A stretch of DNA of 57,211 nt from Filomicrobium sp. (GTDB lineage Bacteria; Pseudomonadota; Alphaproteobacteria; Rhizobiales; Hyphomicrobiaceae): NCBI GenBank assembly GCA_029287535.1, contig JARFQY010000337.1:1-57211 (forward strand), read 5' to 3'. Numbering within the stretch: position 1 is the stretch's first letter; every line of letters starts with the position of its first letter. The position numbers were made by a program, and so were the translations under genes. Shown here in pieces: positions 24,777 through 33,565 of the stretch. The notes beneath the pieces are model-generated. The model saw only the letters and a program-made list of their open reading frames with translations. It was not told the DNA's origin and searched no databases.

Positions 24777-25256
24777 GTGCAACTTGAACAGTCGCCGATA
24801 CATCTACTGCACCGAGCAGGGCAATGCGCTGGAGATGTTTTTCAGTCTGAGATGCGCACGGAGGATCTGACCCCCAGGCAGTATGCGGTTCTGGTCGCCG
24901 TCGCTGAGAATGAAGGCCTTTCACAGACTAATCTTGTTGAGATGACGGGTATTGATCGTTCGACACTTGCCGACATCATTCGGCGAATGTTGAAGAAGGG
25001 CTTGGTGCAGCGTCGCCGTACCAAGGAGGATGCTCGCGCTTACGCAGTCAAGTTGACGGAGGAAGGTCGTCGCATTCTGCACAGCGCAGAACCGATGGCA
25101 AAGCGCGTCGATGATCGCATCTTGCAGGCCCTACCGGCGGCTCAACGGGAGCGGTTCTTGACCGACCTCAACACAATTGTCGATGCGCTTGGAAGGCTTG
25201 AAGAAGCAGTCGAGCAGGCGGCACAGGCAAAAGTGGCGGGTCGTAAGAAGCCCTGA
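24777..25256 (+). CDS. MarR-family transcriptional regulator
   Basis: A winged-helix DNA-binding protein of about 159 residues. The MarR core runs from LTPRQYAVLVAVAENEGLSQ through the recognition helix GIDRSTLADIIRRML to the wing QRRRTKEDARAYAVKLTEEG, with helical dimerisation ends. The GTG at 24777 has AAGGAG nine bases upstream; an in-frame GTG at 24702 would add 25 polar residues without a ribosome site. The ligand is unknown. It stands alone, convergent with the TetR gene 25 bases away. Confidence 0.88.
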   Translation: MQLEQSPIHLLHRAGQCAGDVFQSEMRTEDLTPRQYAVLVAVAENEGLSQTNLVEMTGIDRSTLADIIRRMLKKGLVQRRRTKEDARAYAVKLTEEGRRILHSAEPMAKRVDDRILQALPAAQRERFLTDLNTIVDALGRLEEAVEQAAQAKVAGRKKP

Positions 25257-25280
25257 TTGCATTATCGGGGCTGTTTTCGA

Positions 25281-25937
25281 TCAAGCTCGTTGAAGACCCC
25301 GTGCAGTGCAGCCGACCAGAAATTCAATCTGGCGGCGGGTTGCTACGGGCTCGAATTCACCGAGCTTGCGATCGAGTGACAGCGATACGATTCCATGTAC
25401 CGATGCAAACAGAGCCCTGGCGGCACTTTTTCTTTGTTCGTCTTCAGTTAGATCATTTGCAAGACACTCTTCTACAAGAGCAAACAGTTTGTCCTGATCG
25501 TCGCGGTACTCCGGTGGAGTAGCGCGGCCTTCGGGCAGCTGATGTTCGAAGATTGCCCGCCAGGGTTTCTGGTGTTCTGATGCGAAAGTGAAGTAAGCAA
25601 ACGCGAGCGCCAACAGCCGGTCGTGCGTGGCCTGTTGGCGTGCTTCTTCATGCGCCATTTGAAGCGACGACCCGAGCTCGTCCAGCGTGAGAATGTTCAA
25701 AGCGATAATCAGGTCGTCGAGGTCTTCAAACACATTGTAGATCGACCCAACGGAGCAGTCGGCTTCGGTGGCAATTCTGCGCGCCTGGATGCTCGAAAGC
25801 CCTTCGTTGGCGATCAGGCGCCGGCCAACTTCAAGGATGCTGGAGCGAAGCTTGTTGCGGAAAGCCACGCTGGACTTTTGCTTGGTCTGCTTGGTCACTC
25901 GTTTCGGCTCCTGGGTGTCCGCCGGTGAGGCCCGCAT
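25281..25937 (-). CDS. TetR-family transcriptional regulator
   Basis: About 218 residues. The N-terminal helix-turn-helix is in residues 40-80 (LEVGRRLIANEGLSSIQARRIATEADCSVGSIYNVF) and the C-terminal ligand domain resembles the TetR WHG group (HQKPWRAIFEHQL). The frame is open to a TTG at 26030, but that extension is hydrophilic and unlike the family; the ATG at 25937 is preferred. It has no adjacent obvious target gene: asd lies upstream on the same strand with a 214-base gap. Confidence 0.85.
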   Translation of the reverse strand: MRASPADTQEPKRVTKQTKQKSSVAFRNKLRSSILEVGRRLIANEGLSSIQARRIATEADCSVGSIYNVFEDLDDLIIALNILTLDELGSSLQMAHEEARQQATHDRLLALAFAYFTFASEHQKPWRAIFEHQLPEGRATPPEYRDDQDKLFALVEECLANDLTEDEQRKSAARALFASVHGIVSLSLDRKLGEFEPVATRRQIEFLVGCTARGLQRA

Positions 25938-26151
25938 TGCGGTCGCGCGCTTGGGCAGTTCAAGTGTGCAACCCGGTTCGGCTGCGGTATGGCGAACAAC
26001 CAACGACAACCGCCGAAGAGTGTGATCCAACCGGCGGCAGCCAGCGGCGCGCGGGAGTCAATCCGACCGGCTTGCACGTGAGCTGCAAACGGAGGTGGCA
26101 GAGCAGACCGAATATCCCGTGGCGCGTATCGCCTCTCGTTAGCAACCGATG

Positions 26152-27180
26152 CTAAGCAGCTTTATTCACTAGGCCGCGGCTCACCATGGTTTCGGCGATC
26201 TGCATCGTGTTGAGTGCCGCGCCCTTCAAGAGGTTGTCGGAAACAATCCACATGACCAGACCACTGTCGACCGTCGCGTCGGCCCGGATGCGGCTGACGT
26301 AGGTGGTGTATTCGCCAGCGGCTTCGACCGGCGTGACGTAGCCACCAGGTTCGCGTTTGTCGACGACACCGATACCAGGCGCCTCCCGCAGGATCTCGCG
26401 GGCTTCCTCAGGTTCAATATCTTTTTCAAACTCGATGTTGACCGCCTCGCAATGGCTGACGAACACCGGCACGCGAACGCAGGTCGCCGTAAGCTTGATG
26501 GAGGGATCGAGAATCTTCTTTGTTTCCGCGACCATCTTCCACTCCTCCTTGGTGTATCCGTCCTCCATGAAGACGTCGATTTGAGGAATGCAATTGAAAG
26601 CGATCTCTTTGGGAAACTTCTTGGATTCTACCTCCTGGCCGGGGACATACTTGCCCTTTGTTTGCGACCAGAGCTCGTCCATGGCCTCTTTGCCGGCCCC
26701 GGACACGGATTGGTAGGTGGAAACAACAACGCGTTTTATGCGGGCGTGATCGTGCAACGGCGTGAGGGCGACGACGAGTTGCGCCGTCGAGCAGTTCGGG
26801 TTGGCGATGATGTTCTTTTTGGTGAAGCCCGACAAGGCATCGGCGTTGACTTCAGGGACGATCAAGGGGACGTCCGGGTCGTAGCGCCAGCACGACGAGT
26901 TATCGATAACGGTGCAGCCTTTGGCGGCGATCCTTGGGCTCCACTCCTTGGATACGGCCGAGCCCGCCGACATCAGGCAGAAGTCGGCTTGGGAAAAGTC
27001 GAAGGTCTCGAGGTCGCGGCACTTGAGCCGGCGTTCTCCATACGACACCTCAACGCCGATCGACCGGCGCGAAGCGAGCGGGTAAACCTCATCGGCGGGG
27101 AACTTCCGGTCGGCAAGGACGTCTAGAATCTCGCGGCCTACGTTCCCCGTGGCGCCAACAATCGCAACCTTGTAGCCCAT
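26152..27180 (-). CDS. asd: Aspartate-semialdehyde dehydrogenase
   Basis: An NADPH-dependent enzyme making aspartate semialdehyde, the branch point to diaminopimelate/lysine, methionine and threonine. The 342-residue protein has the N-terminal Rossmann motif VGATGNVGREIL, the active-site cysteine in ANPNCSTAQL (C130), and the conserved block TYQSVSGAGKEAMDEL. It is monocistronic as far as visible. Together with dapB, dapF and the DapC-like gene it is one of four DAP-route genes scattered in this window. Confidence 0.97.
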   Translation of the reverse strand: MGYKVAIVGATGNVGREILDVLADRKFPADEVYPLASRRSIGVEVSYGERRLKCRDLETFDFSQADFCLMSAGSAVSKEWSPRIAAKGCTVIDNSSCWRYDPDVPLIVPEVNADALSGFTKKNIIANPNCSTAQLVVALTPLHDHARIKRVVVSTYQSVSGAGKEAMDELWSQTKGKYVPGQEVESKKFPKEIAFNCIPQIDVFMEDGYTKEEWKMVAETKKILDPSIKLTATCVRVPVFVSHCEAVNIEFEKDIEPEEAREILREAPGIGVVDKREPGGYVTPVEAAGEYTTYVSRIRADATVDSGLVMWIVSDNLLKGAALNTMQIAETMVSRGLVNKAA

Positions 27181-27331
27181 GTTCGGTCCTTAATGCTCGC
27201 GAGTGGCAATCTCCGGATTAGACCTAGGAGTTGCGACTGGCTCGTCTTGTTTTGGTATTCGACCGCGAAGACTTAGCGCCTGCGGCCATTTCATTCAAGG
27301 AAACCGAAGGTCGAGGGGCATTTCAGAACGT

Positions 27332-27787
27332 TTATCCGCGCTCTTGCATTTCCTGCTGGCGCATTGGCATGGAGTCGAACAGACCAAAGAGCCGATTAGC
27401 GGAAACGGGTTTCGACGAGCGCAGTTTGGCGCCCCCGTCCTTACCCACGAGAATGGTGCGAAATTCGCCGTTGTTGACACCGTAAGCAGCGCGCAGCGCC
27501 TGTGCCGAGCGTCCCGGTTCGCGCCCAAGGGCAGTCGTAACACTGTCACCAGCGACATAAATGACGACCATGTCTCGTTCGCGGAATCCGGCCATGTTGG
27601 CTGTCACCGTCGATTTTTGGCGGTCGAATTCGCTCACCTTCGAAGATGGTGCGAAGATGAGCAGCGGACGGCTTTTCCACTTGTAGGCCGACATCGCGGC
27701 TGAAGGCGCGATCCAGGGGCCGCTGACAGTGCCGAGGACTGCGGCGAAGAGGGCGAGTGATGCGGTTCCCGCGATGGTCTTCAGCAT
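27332..27787 (-). CDS. Secreted DUF4174-family protein
   Basis: A 151-residue exported protein with an N-terminal signal peptide (cleavage around residue 30). The domain has the DUF4174 pattern: RPLLIFAPSS near the start, FRERDMVVIYV, FRTILVGKDGGAKLRSS, and a C-terminal LFGLFDSMPMRQQEM. The fold is thought to be thioredoxin-like but no CxxC is present. Function unknown. The ATG at 27787 is preceded by AAAGGAG. It is divergent from the secreted protein gene at 27955. Confidence 0.88.
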   Translation of the reverse strand: MLKTIAGTASLALFAAVLGTVSGPWIAPSAAMSAYKWKSRPLLIFAPSSKVSEFDRQKSTVTANMAGFRERDMVVIYVAGDSVTTALGREPGRSAQALRAAYGVNNGEFRTILVGKDGGAKLRSSKPVSANRLFGLFDSMPMRQQEMQERG

Positions 27788-27954
27788 GGATAGGCTCCTT
27801 TCGGCTCAGACGTCTGTCACCATTTGGAATACGTGGGCGCGCTGCTTCTGGTTTCAAAGGTCCGCGTATTGTCGCCGACCCGGATGAGCGCCTATCGTGA
27901 TGGTTCCGGTCAGGAAAAGTGTCTGCTGGGAATCGGCGGACGAGGTTGGGTTAG

Positions 27955-28413
27955 ATGAGTTTTGCTTCAAAGCTGGCAAGCTTCAGGTTTGTTTTGTGGG
28001 CGCTGCTTTGCACCGTCGCGCTATCTTCAACAGTTGCCGCCGCCAAGCGCTGGATGGGCGAGGAGGAGTTGCTGAGCACTTTTTCGGGAGTAACGATTGA
28101 CGGGCAATACGAGGACGGGCGCCACTTCACGGAAAGCTATCGCGGAGACATGGTGCTGGCCTATTCGGAAGGCCCGCGCGAGACGACAGGTCACTGGTCG
28201 GTGATCTCGGACAGGTTTTGCACGATCTACAGGGGCGATCCCTCAGGTGGCTGCTTCCGCGTAACGCGGATCGGTGAAAACTGCTTCGAGTTCTACTTCG
28301 TCGCGCGGACCGAAGCACAGGTGAGACGTCGTAATGAAGGCAAACCCGGCTGGACGGCGCGCGGCTGGATCAAGGGATCGCCGGCGACGTGCTTGGACGC
28401 ACCGATTGTTTAG
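27955..28413 (+). CDS. Small secreted protein of unknown function
   Basis: 152 residues with a signal peptide (cleaved after VAAA, about residue 30). The mature part is a compact beta-rich domain with three conserved-looking aromatic/Cys blocks: FSGVTIDGQYEDGRHFTESY, GHWSVISDRFCTIYRG and GGCFRVTRIGENCFEFYFV. Four cysteines in the mature protein could form two disulfides. Related small periplasmic proteins are widespread in Rhizobiales without assigned function. It precedes the DUF3124 gene by 81 bases on the same strand. Confidence 0.8.
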   Translation: MSFASKLASFRFVLWALLCTVALSSTVAAAKRWMGEEELLSTFSGVTIDGQYEDGRHFTESYRGDMVLAYSEGPRETTGHWSVISDRFCTIYRGDPSGGCFRVTRIGENCFEFYFVARTEAQVRRRNEGKPGWTARGWIKGSPATCLDAPIV

Positions 28414-28494
28414 CAGCGAGCGGCTTGCCTGGGCGCGTGCTCGTTGCGGACTATTGTAGTTTTATGCATATCGATTTGTTTGAGGGAGATGATG

Positions 28495-29100
28495 ATGGCG
28501 AACCAGGCTTCCCCGGGCATACCCGGCTATCTTTTTTCGATCTTTCTGGTGCTGCTGGTGATTGTCGCTCTGACATCATTGGCAACCGCGCTTCTGACGC
28601 TGAATCTGGATGTCGATCTCGATGAGCTGGAAGCCGAGGACTTTTCCAAGGTCAGTGTTGTTGGAGCCGTCACCGGGGGTGATCAGCCTTTTAGTCTGGA
28701 GGGCGTTGCGTGCACCTCGAAGGCATACATCCCCATCATGGCGACGGTCTACTCGGGCGACAAGCACACCGTGACAGGCTTGGCCGCGACGTTGAGCATT
28801 CGAAACATTTCGGAGACCGAAGAATTCGGACTGACGCGTGTCGACTATTTCGATACGGAAGGCAAACACCTGCGGCGATATGTGAACAATCCGGTCCGCG
28901 TTGGCCCTCTACAAACGCGACAGTTCTATATCGACCTGTCTGATAACCAAGGGGGCAGCGGTGCGAACTTCATCGTGGCTTGGGCGAACAACCAGGCAAC
29001 GCCAGCGCCGTTGATCGACGCGGTCATGATCGGCGGCTACGGAACCAAGGGTATCTCGCTGACGACGCACGCCACGGCGCCGAAGCAGGTGTGCAAGTAA
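28495..29100 (+). CDS. DUF3124-family membrane-anchored protein
   Basis: About 201 residues. One N-terminal membrane helix (IPGYLFSIFLVLLVIVALTSL) anchors a periplasmic domain with the DUF3124 pattern: IPIMATVYSGDKHTVTGLAATLSIRN, TRVDYFDTEGKHLRRYV and GGSGANFIVAWANN. Function unknown. GAGGGAG stands just before three consecutive ATGs; the third (28495) has the best spacing. Probably cotranscribed with the small secreted protein upstream. Confidence 0.85.
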   Translation: MANQASPGIPGYLFSIFLVLLVIVALTSLATALLTLNLDVDLDELEAEDFSKVSVVGAVTGGDQPFSLEGVACTSKAYIPIMATVYSGDKHTVTGLAATLSIRNISETEEFGLTRVDYFDTEGKHLRRYVNNPVRVGPLQTRQFYIDLSDNQGGSGANFIVAWANNQATPAPLIDAVMIGGYGTKGISLTTHATAPKQVCK

Positions 29101-29172
29101 CGAATAAAAGGGCTGCGAAGATGCTGTGACTGGCGCCGCCATGGCGATCTCAACACAAGGGATGCCGGCCGG

Positions 29173-29967
29173 CTATTTCAATATCCGGCCGAACAGCCAG
29201 CAGGAGGCCTGCACGATGCCGCCGGGACGGATGACGCCCGAAATGACGCTGGGAGAAGCAACAACGTCGAAAGTTGCCGCGAGGCTTTCGACTTCAAGCC
29301 AGTGGAAGGGCTGACCGGTCAACTCATTGATGAGCTCACGGTGACCTTTGACAACGCCATTGATGAGCGCGTTGGAAGAAGGCGCCCGCGGAGTAATGAA
29401 CTGATCCGCAGAGGTTTCCGATTCCGCGAACAGCCCGACGGGGAAGAACGACCGGGCAGCGAAGCCGGGCCCTTCACGTTGCGCATCGTTGAATGCCGCT
29501 TCGTTGTCAAATGCCTTGAGCTCACGGCAGAACCCGGAAATCCGTGCGTAGCAGCTGGCTGGCAGGTTCTGGCTGCTGAAGGCCGCAAAATCGACCGCGT
29601 CGAACACGAGCGGGTAGTCACCCTCGGCGACGCCCGCCTGACCGACGCCGACCCAGGCCTGGTAAGCACCCTCGAAGGCGTTGTCGTCGGGCCTGTTAAT
29701 GCGCTCGGTGACGTTCAAGGGCACCTTGCTCGAGCCATCGAAGAATGGCGTAATGCCAAGGATCTCGCGGACAGCGTCCGGGCCGTCGCTGCTTGCGGGA
29801 GCGATGTGGAGCCAGACCTCGGCGCCTGATCTGGACCGCCAAACCGCGTAGTCCCCGACGGGCGTCGAGAGACCTTCGCGAGCAGCTTCCGCAAGACCGG
29901 TGACGAGTTTCTCAAACCCAGCACGGTCGTTCACGCCAAGGCCGATTGTTTCCAGATTGCTGACCAT
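29173..29967 (-). CDS. Uncharacterised protein downstream of leuB
   Basis: 264 residues, no signal peptide, acidic, mixed alpha/beta. The N-terminus (VSNLETIGLGVNDRAGFEKLV) resembles the first strand-helix unit of glyoxalase/VOC-fold proteins, but the metal ligands of that family are not visible, so I do not assign a function. The ATG at 29967 is preceded by AGGGGAG at good spacing. It follows leuB by 114 bases on the same strand. Its 3' end forms a CGGCCGG/CCGGCCG hairpin across the stop codon. Confidence 0.8.
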   Translation of the reverse strand: MVSNLETIGLGVNDRAGFEKLVTGLAEAAREGLSTPVGDYAVWRSRSGAEVWLHIAPASSDGPDAVREILGITPFFDGSSKVPLNVTERINRPDDNAFEGAYQAWVGVGQAGVAEGDYPLVFDAVDFAAFSSQNLPASCYARISGFCRELKAFDNEAAFNDAQREGPGFAARSFFPVGLFAESETSADQFITPRAPSSNALINGVVKGHRELINELTGQPFHWLEVESLAATFDVVASPSVISGVIRPGGIVQASCWLFGRILK

Positions 29968-30006
29968 GCTTGCGCTCCCCTGTTGAACTCCCACGCGGAA
30001 GCAGTT

Positions 30007-30060
30007 CCCGATCCGCGGCGCCGGCGGGCACGGGGTGGCCCGCGCCGGTTCGGGTTTTTT
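30007..30060 (+). terminator. Strong plus-strand terminator between leuB and the downstream minus-strand gene
   Basis: CCCGATCCG (30007-30015) pairs with CGGTTCGGG (30046-30054) with one mismatch around a GC-rich inner stem (GGGC/GCCC), followed directly by six T (30055-30060). On the minus strand, the direction of both flanking genes, there is no T run. It would therefore stop plus-strand (antisense) transcription. Confidence 0.65.
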
Positions 30061-30081
30061 GGGCCCTTGGCGAACGAGCAA

Positions 30082-31197
30082 TCAGGCCATCGCCGATTGG
30101 ATCTCCGCAGCGATCGCCTTGCCCATCTGTTCTGTTCCGACCTTTGTCAAACCGCTCTGCATAATGTCCGCGGTGCGTAGGCCGTTGTCGAGAACCTTTG
30201 CGATCGCCGTTTCGATAATATCGGCTTCAGAGGACATATCGCAGGAGTAGCGAAGGGCCATCGCGAAGCTGGCAATCATGGCGATGGGGTTGGCGAGGCC
30301 CTGACCGGAAATGTCGGGGGCGGAGCCGTGCACAGGCTCGTAGAGTGCCTTGCTCTTCCCGGTTTTTGGATCGGGTGCGCCCAGGGAGGCCGACGGCAGC
30401 ATGCCGAGCGAACCGGTCATCATGGCGGCTTCATCGGAAAGGACATCGCCAAACAGATTGTCCGTGACGATGACGTCAAACTGCTTGGGATTGCGGATCA
30501 GCTGCATGGCGCAGTTGTCGGCGAGAATCAGCTCCAGCTCCACGTCGGGGGCGTGCTTCTGGTGAGTCGCGACAGTCACATCGCGCCACAGAACGCCAGA
30601 TTTCATCACGTTCCATTTGGCCGCCATGTGCAACTTTCCGGAGCGCTTACGGGCTAGGTCGCAGCCCACCTTCACAATGCGCTCGATTTCGCTCGTCGTA
30701 TAAACAGTGGTGTCGACGGCTCGCTTTTCGCCATTCTCCTGTGTGACGATCTCCTTGGGCTCGCCGAAGTACGTTCCACCGGTGAGTTCGCGCAGGATGA
30801 GAATGTCGAGGCCCTCGACGAGTTCGCGCTTCAGCGATGATGCCTCGGCGAGTGCGGGGTAGCAGATCGCCGGACGCAGGTTGGCGAACAGGTCGAAGTC
30901 CTTGCGCAAGCGCAGGAGGCCGGCTTCTGGCCGGATCTCATAGGGAACGTTATCCCATTTAGGACCACCGACAGCGCCGAAGATTATCGCATCGGCGTCC
31001 GATGCCTTGGCAATTGCCTCTTCAGTGACGGCGACGCCGTGCGCGTCGATGGCCGCACCGCCGACCAGGTCAATCTCGACCTCAAAGCTGTTGGCGCCGC
31101 CAAGGCCATGCAAAGTCTCAATGACGCGTTCGACTTCGCGGCTGATTTCGACGCCGATACCGTCGCCAGGGAGCAAGAGCAGTTTGTGAGTGGTCAT
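30082..31197 (-). CDS. leuB: 3-isopropylmalate dehydrogenase
   Basis: The NAD-dependent oxidative decarboxylation step of leucine synthesis. It is 371 residues with LLLPGDGIGVEI at the N-terminus, AVGGPKWD, the ELTGGTYFGEPK block, the metal-binding VTDNLFGDVLSDEAAMMTGSLGML region and EPVHGSAPDISGQG. It is not next to leuCD here. The ATG at 31197 is preceded by AGAGAACCG. Confidence 0.97.
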   Translation of the reverse strand: MTTHKLLLLPGDGIGVEISREVERVIETLHGLGGANSFEVEIDLVGGAAIDAHGVAVTEEAIAKASDADAIIFGAVGGPKWDNVPYEIRPEAGLLRLRKDFDLFANLRPAICYPALAEASSLKRELVEGLDILILRELTGGTYFGEPKEIVTQENGEKRAVDTTVYTTSEIERIVKVGCDLARKRSGKLHMAAKWNVMKSGVLWRDVTVATHQKHAPDVELELILADNCAMQLIRNPKQFDVIVTDNLFGDVLSDEAAMMTGSLGMLPSASLGAPDPKTGKSKALYEPVHGSAPDISGQGLANPIAMIASFAMALRYSCDMSSEADIIETAIAKVLDNGLRTADIMQSGLTKVGTEQMGKAIAAEIQSAMA

Positions 31198-31562
31198 ATT
31201 CGGTTCTCTTGTTGCGTGCTTGTAAGCCTATCGGGGGCCGCGCCGGAGCGGAGGTTTTTTCATGATCGAGAGGTGCCATGAGTGCCGATCGAGGAGCCGG
31301 ATGCATCTGTTCTCGTTCGCCGGTACCGGTCAACCCGAGCCCGCGAGGAGATGACGTCACGCGGACCCGATTGCTCTAGCGCGACGGCACCAAGGCTGCA
31401 AGCTGCTGGCGGGTACCGCAGTGCACCACCACAGGCCCGGGCCAGTGTAAGGGGTGTTCACGAGCATTTGGATTGCCCGCTGCTGGCTGGCGGTGTCATG
31501 TTCGGCCCAGCTACGGGCGAGCGCGCTGGCGCGTGCCGGTGGTTCAAACAGACACGTTGAGG
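31198..31562. other. Divergent region between leuB and the DsrE-like gene
   Basis: 365 bases holding the promoters of two divergent genes. A short CCGC/GCGG hairpin followed by six T lies at 31241-31260 on the plus strand, too weak to call. No gene, repeat or clear leader-peptide attenuator is seen. Confidence 0.45.
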
Positions 31563-32030
31563 ATGAAGGAAATGCTCAGAGCTTCTATTGCAGTGATAAT
31601 TGCCGCCGCCGTTGGGTTTGCCGGAGTGATGATGGCCAATGCGGAAGCGGGCCGGTATGGCAAACAAAAGGTCGTTTACCACATCAACTATCCAGGTGGT
31701 GAGGGCGGCAAGAAGTACTACGGCGCGCTGCGCAACATTCAAAATCACATCAATGCCGTCGGAAAAGACAATCTCGAGGTCGCCGTCGTCATGCACGGAA
31801 ACGGACTGGGCTTGCTCATGCAGGCCAAGGATGATCTCAAATTGCAAGGCAATGTCAGCAACCTCAAAACTCAGAACGTGAGCTTCAATGTCTGCTCGAA
31901 CACGCTGCGCGGTCGCAAGATCGACAAGGACAAGGACCTGTTTGAGGTCTTCGATGAAGACATCGTCCCTTCGGGTGTCGCCGAAGTGAGCCGCCTACAA
32001 GGAATGGGCTACACCTACATTAAGCCATAG
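31563..32030 (+). CDS. Exported DsrE/DsrF-like protein
   Basis: About 155 residues: a signal peptide (LRASIAVIIAAAVGFAGVMMANA) and a DsrE-fold domain with VVYHINYPGGEGGKKYYGALRNIQNHINAVG, EVAVVMHGNGLGLL, and the single conserved cysteine in VSFNVCSNTLRGR. The C-terminus VAEVSRLQGMGYTYIKP is typical of the group. Cytoplasmic DsrE proteins carry sulfur; a periplasmic member might trap sulfur species or metals, but this is inference. ATGs at 31563 and 31572 are both possible. Confidence 0.85.
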   Translation: MKEMLRASIAVIIAAAVGFAGVMMANAEAGRYGKQKVVYHINYPGGEGGKKYYGALRNIQNHINAVGKDNLEVAVVMHGNGLGLLMQAKDDLKLQGNVSNLKTQNVSFNVCSNTLRGRKIDKDKDLFEVFDEDIVPSGVAEVSRLQGMGYTYIKP

Positions 32031-32054
32031 CGCAGAAAACTAGCGTGCTTGTGG

Positions 32055-32675
32055 TCAGGCCACGAGGTTGCGACGGTCTTCGACGTGGCCGTGCATCGTC
32101 AGGCGATAGACCATGGGCACGCCCGTTGCCACTTCACGCTCGATGATCTGCTGCGCAGACAGCTCTTCCAGGTACATGATCAAGGCTCGGATGGAATTGC
32201 CGTGAGCGGCGACGATGACATTCTTGCCGGATTTTACATCGGGCCAGATCTTGTTCTTGTAGTAGGGAAGAACCCGCGCGGCAGTGTCTTTAAGGCTCTC
32301 ACCACCGGGTGGCGGGATGTCATAACTGCGCCGCCACATCAGAACCTGTTCCTCGCCCCACTGCTTGCGCGCTTCGTCCTTGTTGAGGCCAGATAGTTCG
32401 CCATAGTCGCGTTCGTTGAGCGCCTGGTCGCAAACGACGGGAATGTCAGTTTGATTGAGGTTCTCCATGATCAGCGATAGCGTGCGTTGTGCCCGCTTTA
32501 GAACGCTGGTGTAGGCAATATCGAAAATGACACCCTGGGCCTTGAGCAGCTTGCCAGCCTTTATGGCTTCCTGCACACCTAGTTGCGTCAGATCCGGATC
32601 GCGCCAGCCCGTGAAAAGATTGCGCTCGTTCCATTCGCTCTGACCGTGGCGTACGAGCACAAGCACGTTATCCAT
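32055..32675 (-). CDS. gpmA: 2,3-bisphosphoglycerate-dependent phosphoglycerate mutase
   Basis: A glycolytic/gluconeogenic mutase of the histidine-phosphatase superfamily; 206 residues, the short alphaproteobacterial form. The phosphohistidine motif [18 protein letters not shown] is at residues 8-25 (H10), with [14 protein letters not shown] and the second catalytic histidine in [11 protein letters not shown]. Two consecutive ATGs (32678 and 32675) are candidates, with AAGGGAC upstream. It is 44 bases downstream of dapB on the same strand, probably one operon. Confidence 0.95.
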   Translation of the reverse strand: MDNVLVLVRHGQSEWNERNLFTGWRDPDLTQLGVQEAIKAGKLLKAQGVIFDIAYTSVLKRAQRTLSLIMENLNQTDIPVVCDQALNERDYGELSGLNKDEARKQWGEEQVLMWRRSYDIPPPGGESLKDTAARVLPYYKNKIWPDVKSGKNVIVAAHGNSIRALIMYLEELSAQQIIEREVATGVPMVYRLTMHGHVEDRRNLVA

Positions 32676-32719
32676 CATCTGGCGTCCCTTTGAACCCTCG
32701 ATCTCTCGTCTGAGCCAAG

Positions 32720-33526
32720 CTATAGGCCCAGAACATCCATCATGGAATATAGTCCCGGCTCTTTGTCGCGCGCCCAAAGCGCTGCCTTTACAGCCCCACG
32801 CGCAAAAATAGAGCGATCTTCGGCATGGTGCGATAGCGATATGCGTTCACCATTACCAGCGAATATCACAGTATGTTCCCCGACAACCGAACCGCCACGT
32901 AGCGTCTGCATTCCAATGTCGCCGGGACGCCGTTCGCCGGTGTGGCCGTCCCGGGTCCGTACAGCCTTTTCCTGCAATGCCACGCCGCGGCCTTCGGCTG
33001 CAGCCCGTGCCAACATGAGCGCGGTGCCTGAAGGTGCATCAACTTTGTGGCGATGGTGCATTTCGAGAATCTCAATGTCGAATTCCTGGCCTAGGGCGGC
33101 GGCAACCTTGGCGGTTAGCGCTGTCAGGAGATTGACCCCCAGGCTCATGTTTCCAGCTTTGACGATGCGAGTTCGCTTCGCGGCATCAGAGATAGCCGCT
33201 TCGTCCGCTGCCGTGAAACCCGTGGTTCCGATGATGTGGATAACGCCATGCTCAGCGGCCAGACCGGCGAACCTGACGGTGGCCTGAGGGGCCGTAAAAT
33301 CCACAATCGCATCGGAAGCGGCGATCACCTCTTCCGTCTGTGAGCTGACGGGGATGCCCAGCGGATCAAGGCCCGCCAATGTTCCCAGATCGCTGCCCAG
33401 GGCAGGCGACCCGTCCTGTTCGGTGCCACCGGAAAGTGCGGCGCCCGCGGTTTCCTCGATGGCGCGGACCAGCGCTTGGCCCATACGTCCCGAAGCCCCC
33501 ATGACCGCAATTTTTAGATCAGCCAT
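32720..33526 (-). CDS. dapB: 4-hydroxy-tetrahydrodipicolinate reductase
   Basis: NAD(P)H-dependent reduction in the diaminopimelate/lysine pathway. It is 268 residues: N-terminal nucleotide fold with [24 protein letters not shown] and [10 protein letters not shown], then the C-terminal catalytic block [21 protein letters not shown] lies five bases before the ATG. Operon order dapB-gpmA is common in Rhizobiales. Confidence 0.97.
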   Translation of the reverse strand: MADLKIAVMGASGRMGQALVRAIEETAGAALSGGTEQDGSPALGSDLGTLAGLDPLGIPVSSQTEEVIAASDAIVDFTAPQATVRFAGLAAEHGVIHIIGTTGFTAADEAAISDAAKRTRIVKAGNMSLGVNLLTALTAKVAAALGQEFDIEILEMHHRHKVDAPSGTALMLARAAAEGRGVALQEKAVRTRDGHTGERRPGDIGMQTLRGGSVVGEHTVIFAGNGERISLSHHAEDRSIFARGAVKAALWARDKEPGLYSMMDVLGL

Positions 33527-33565
33527 GTTGTCCTTGTCGCGCCTCCGAGTTTGTTTTTGCGCCGA

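Noticed and set aside
31220-31273. Mini reading frame encoding MKKPPLRRGPR upstream of leuB, considered as a leader peptide
   Set aside because: No ribosome site, not leucine-rich, and no competing terminator/antiterminator structure before leuB.
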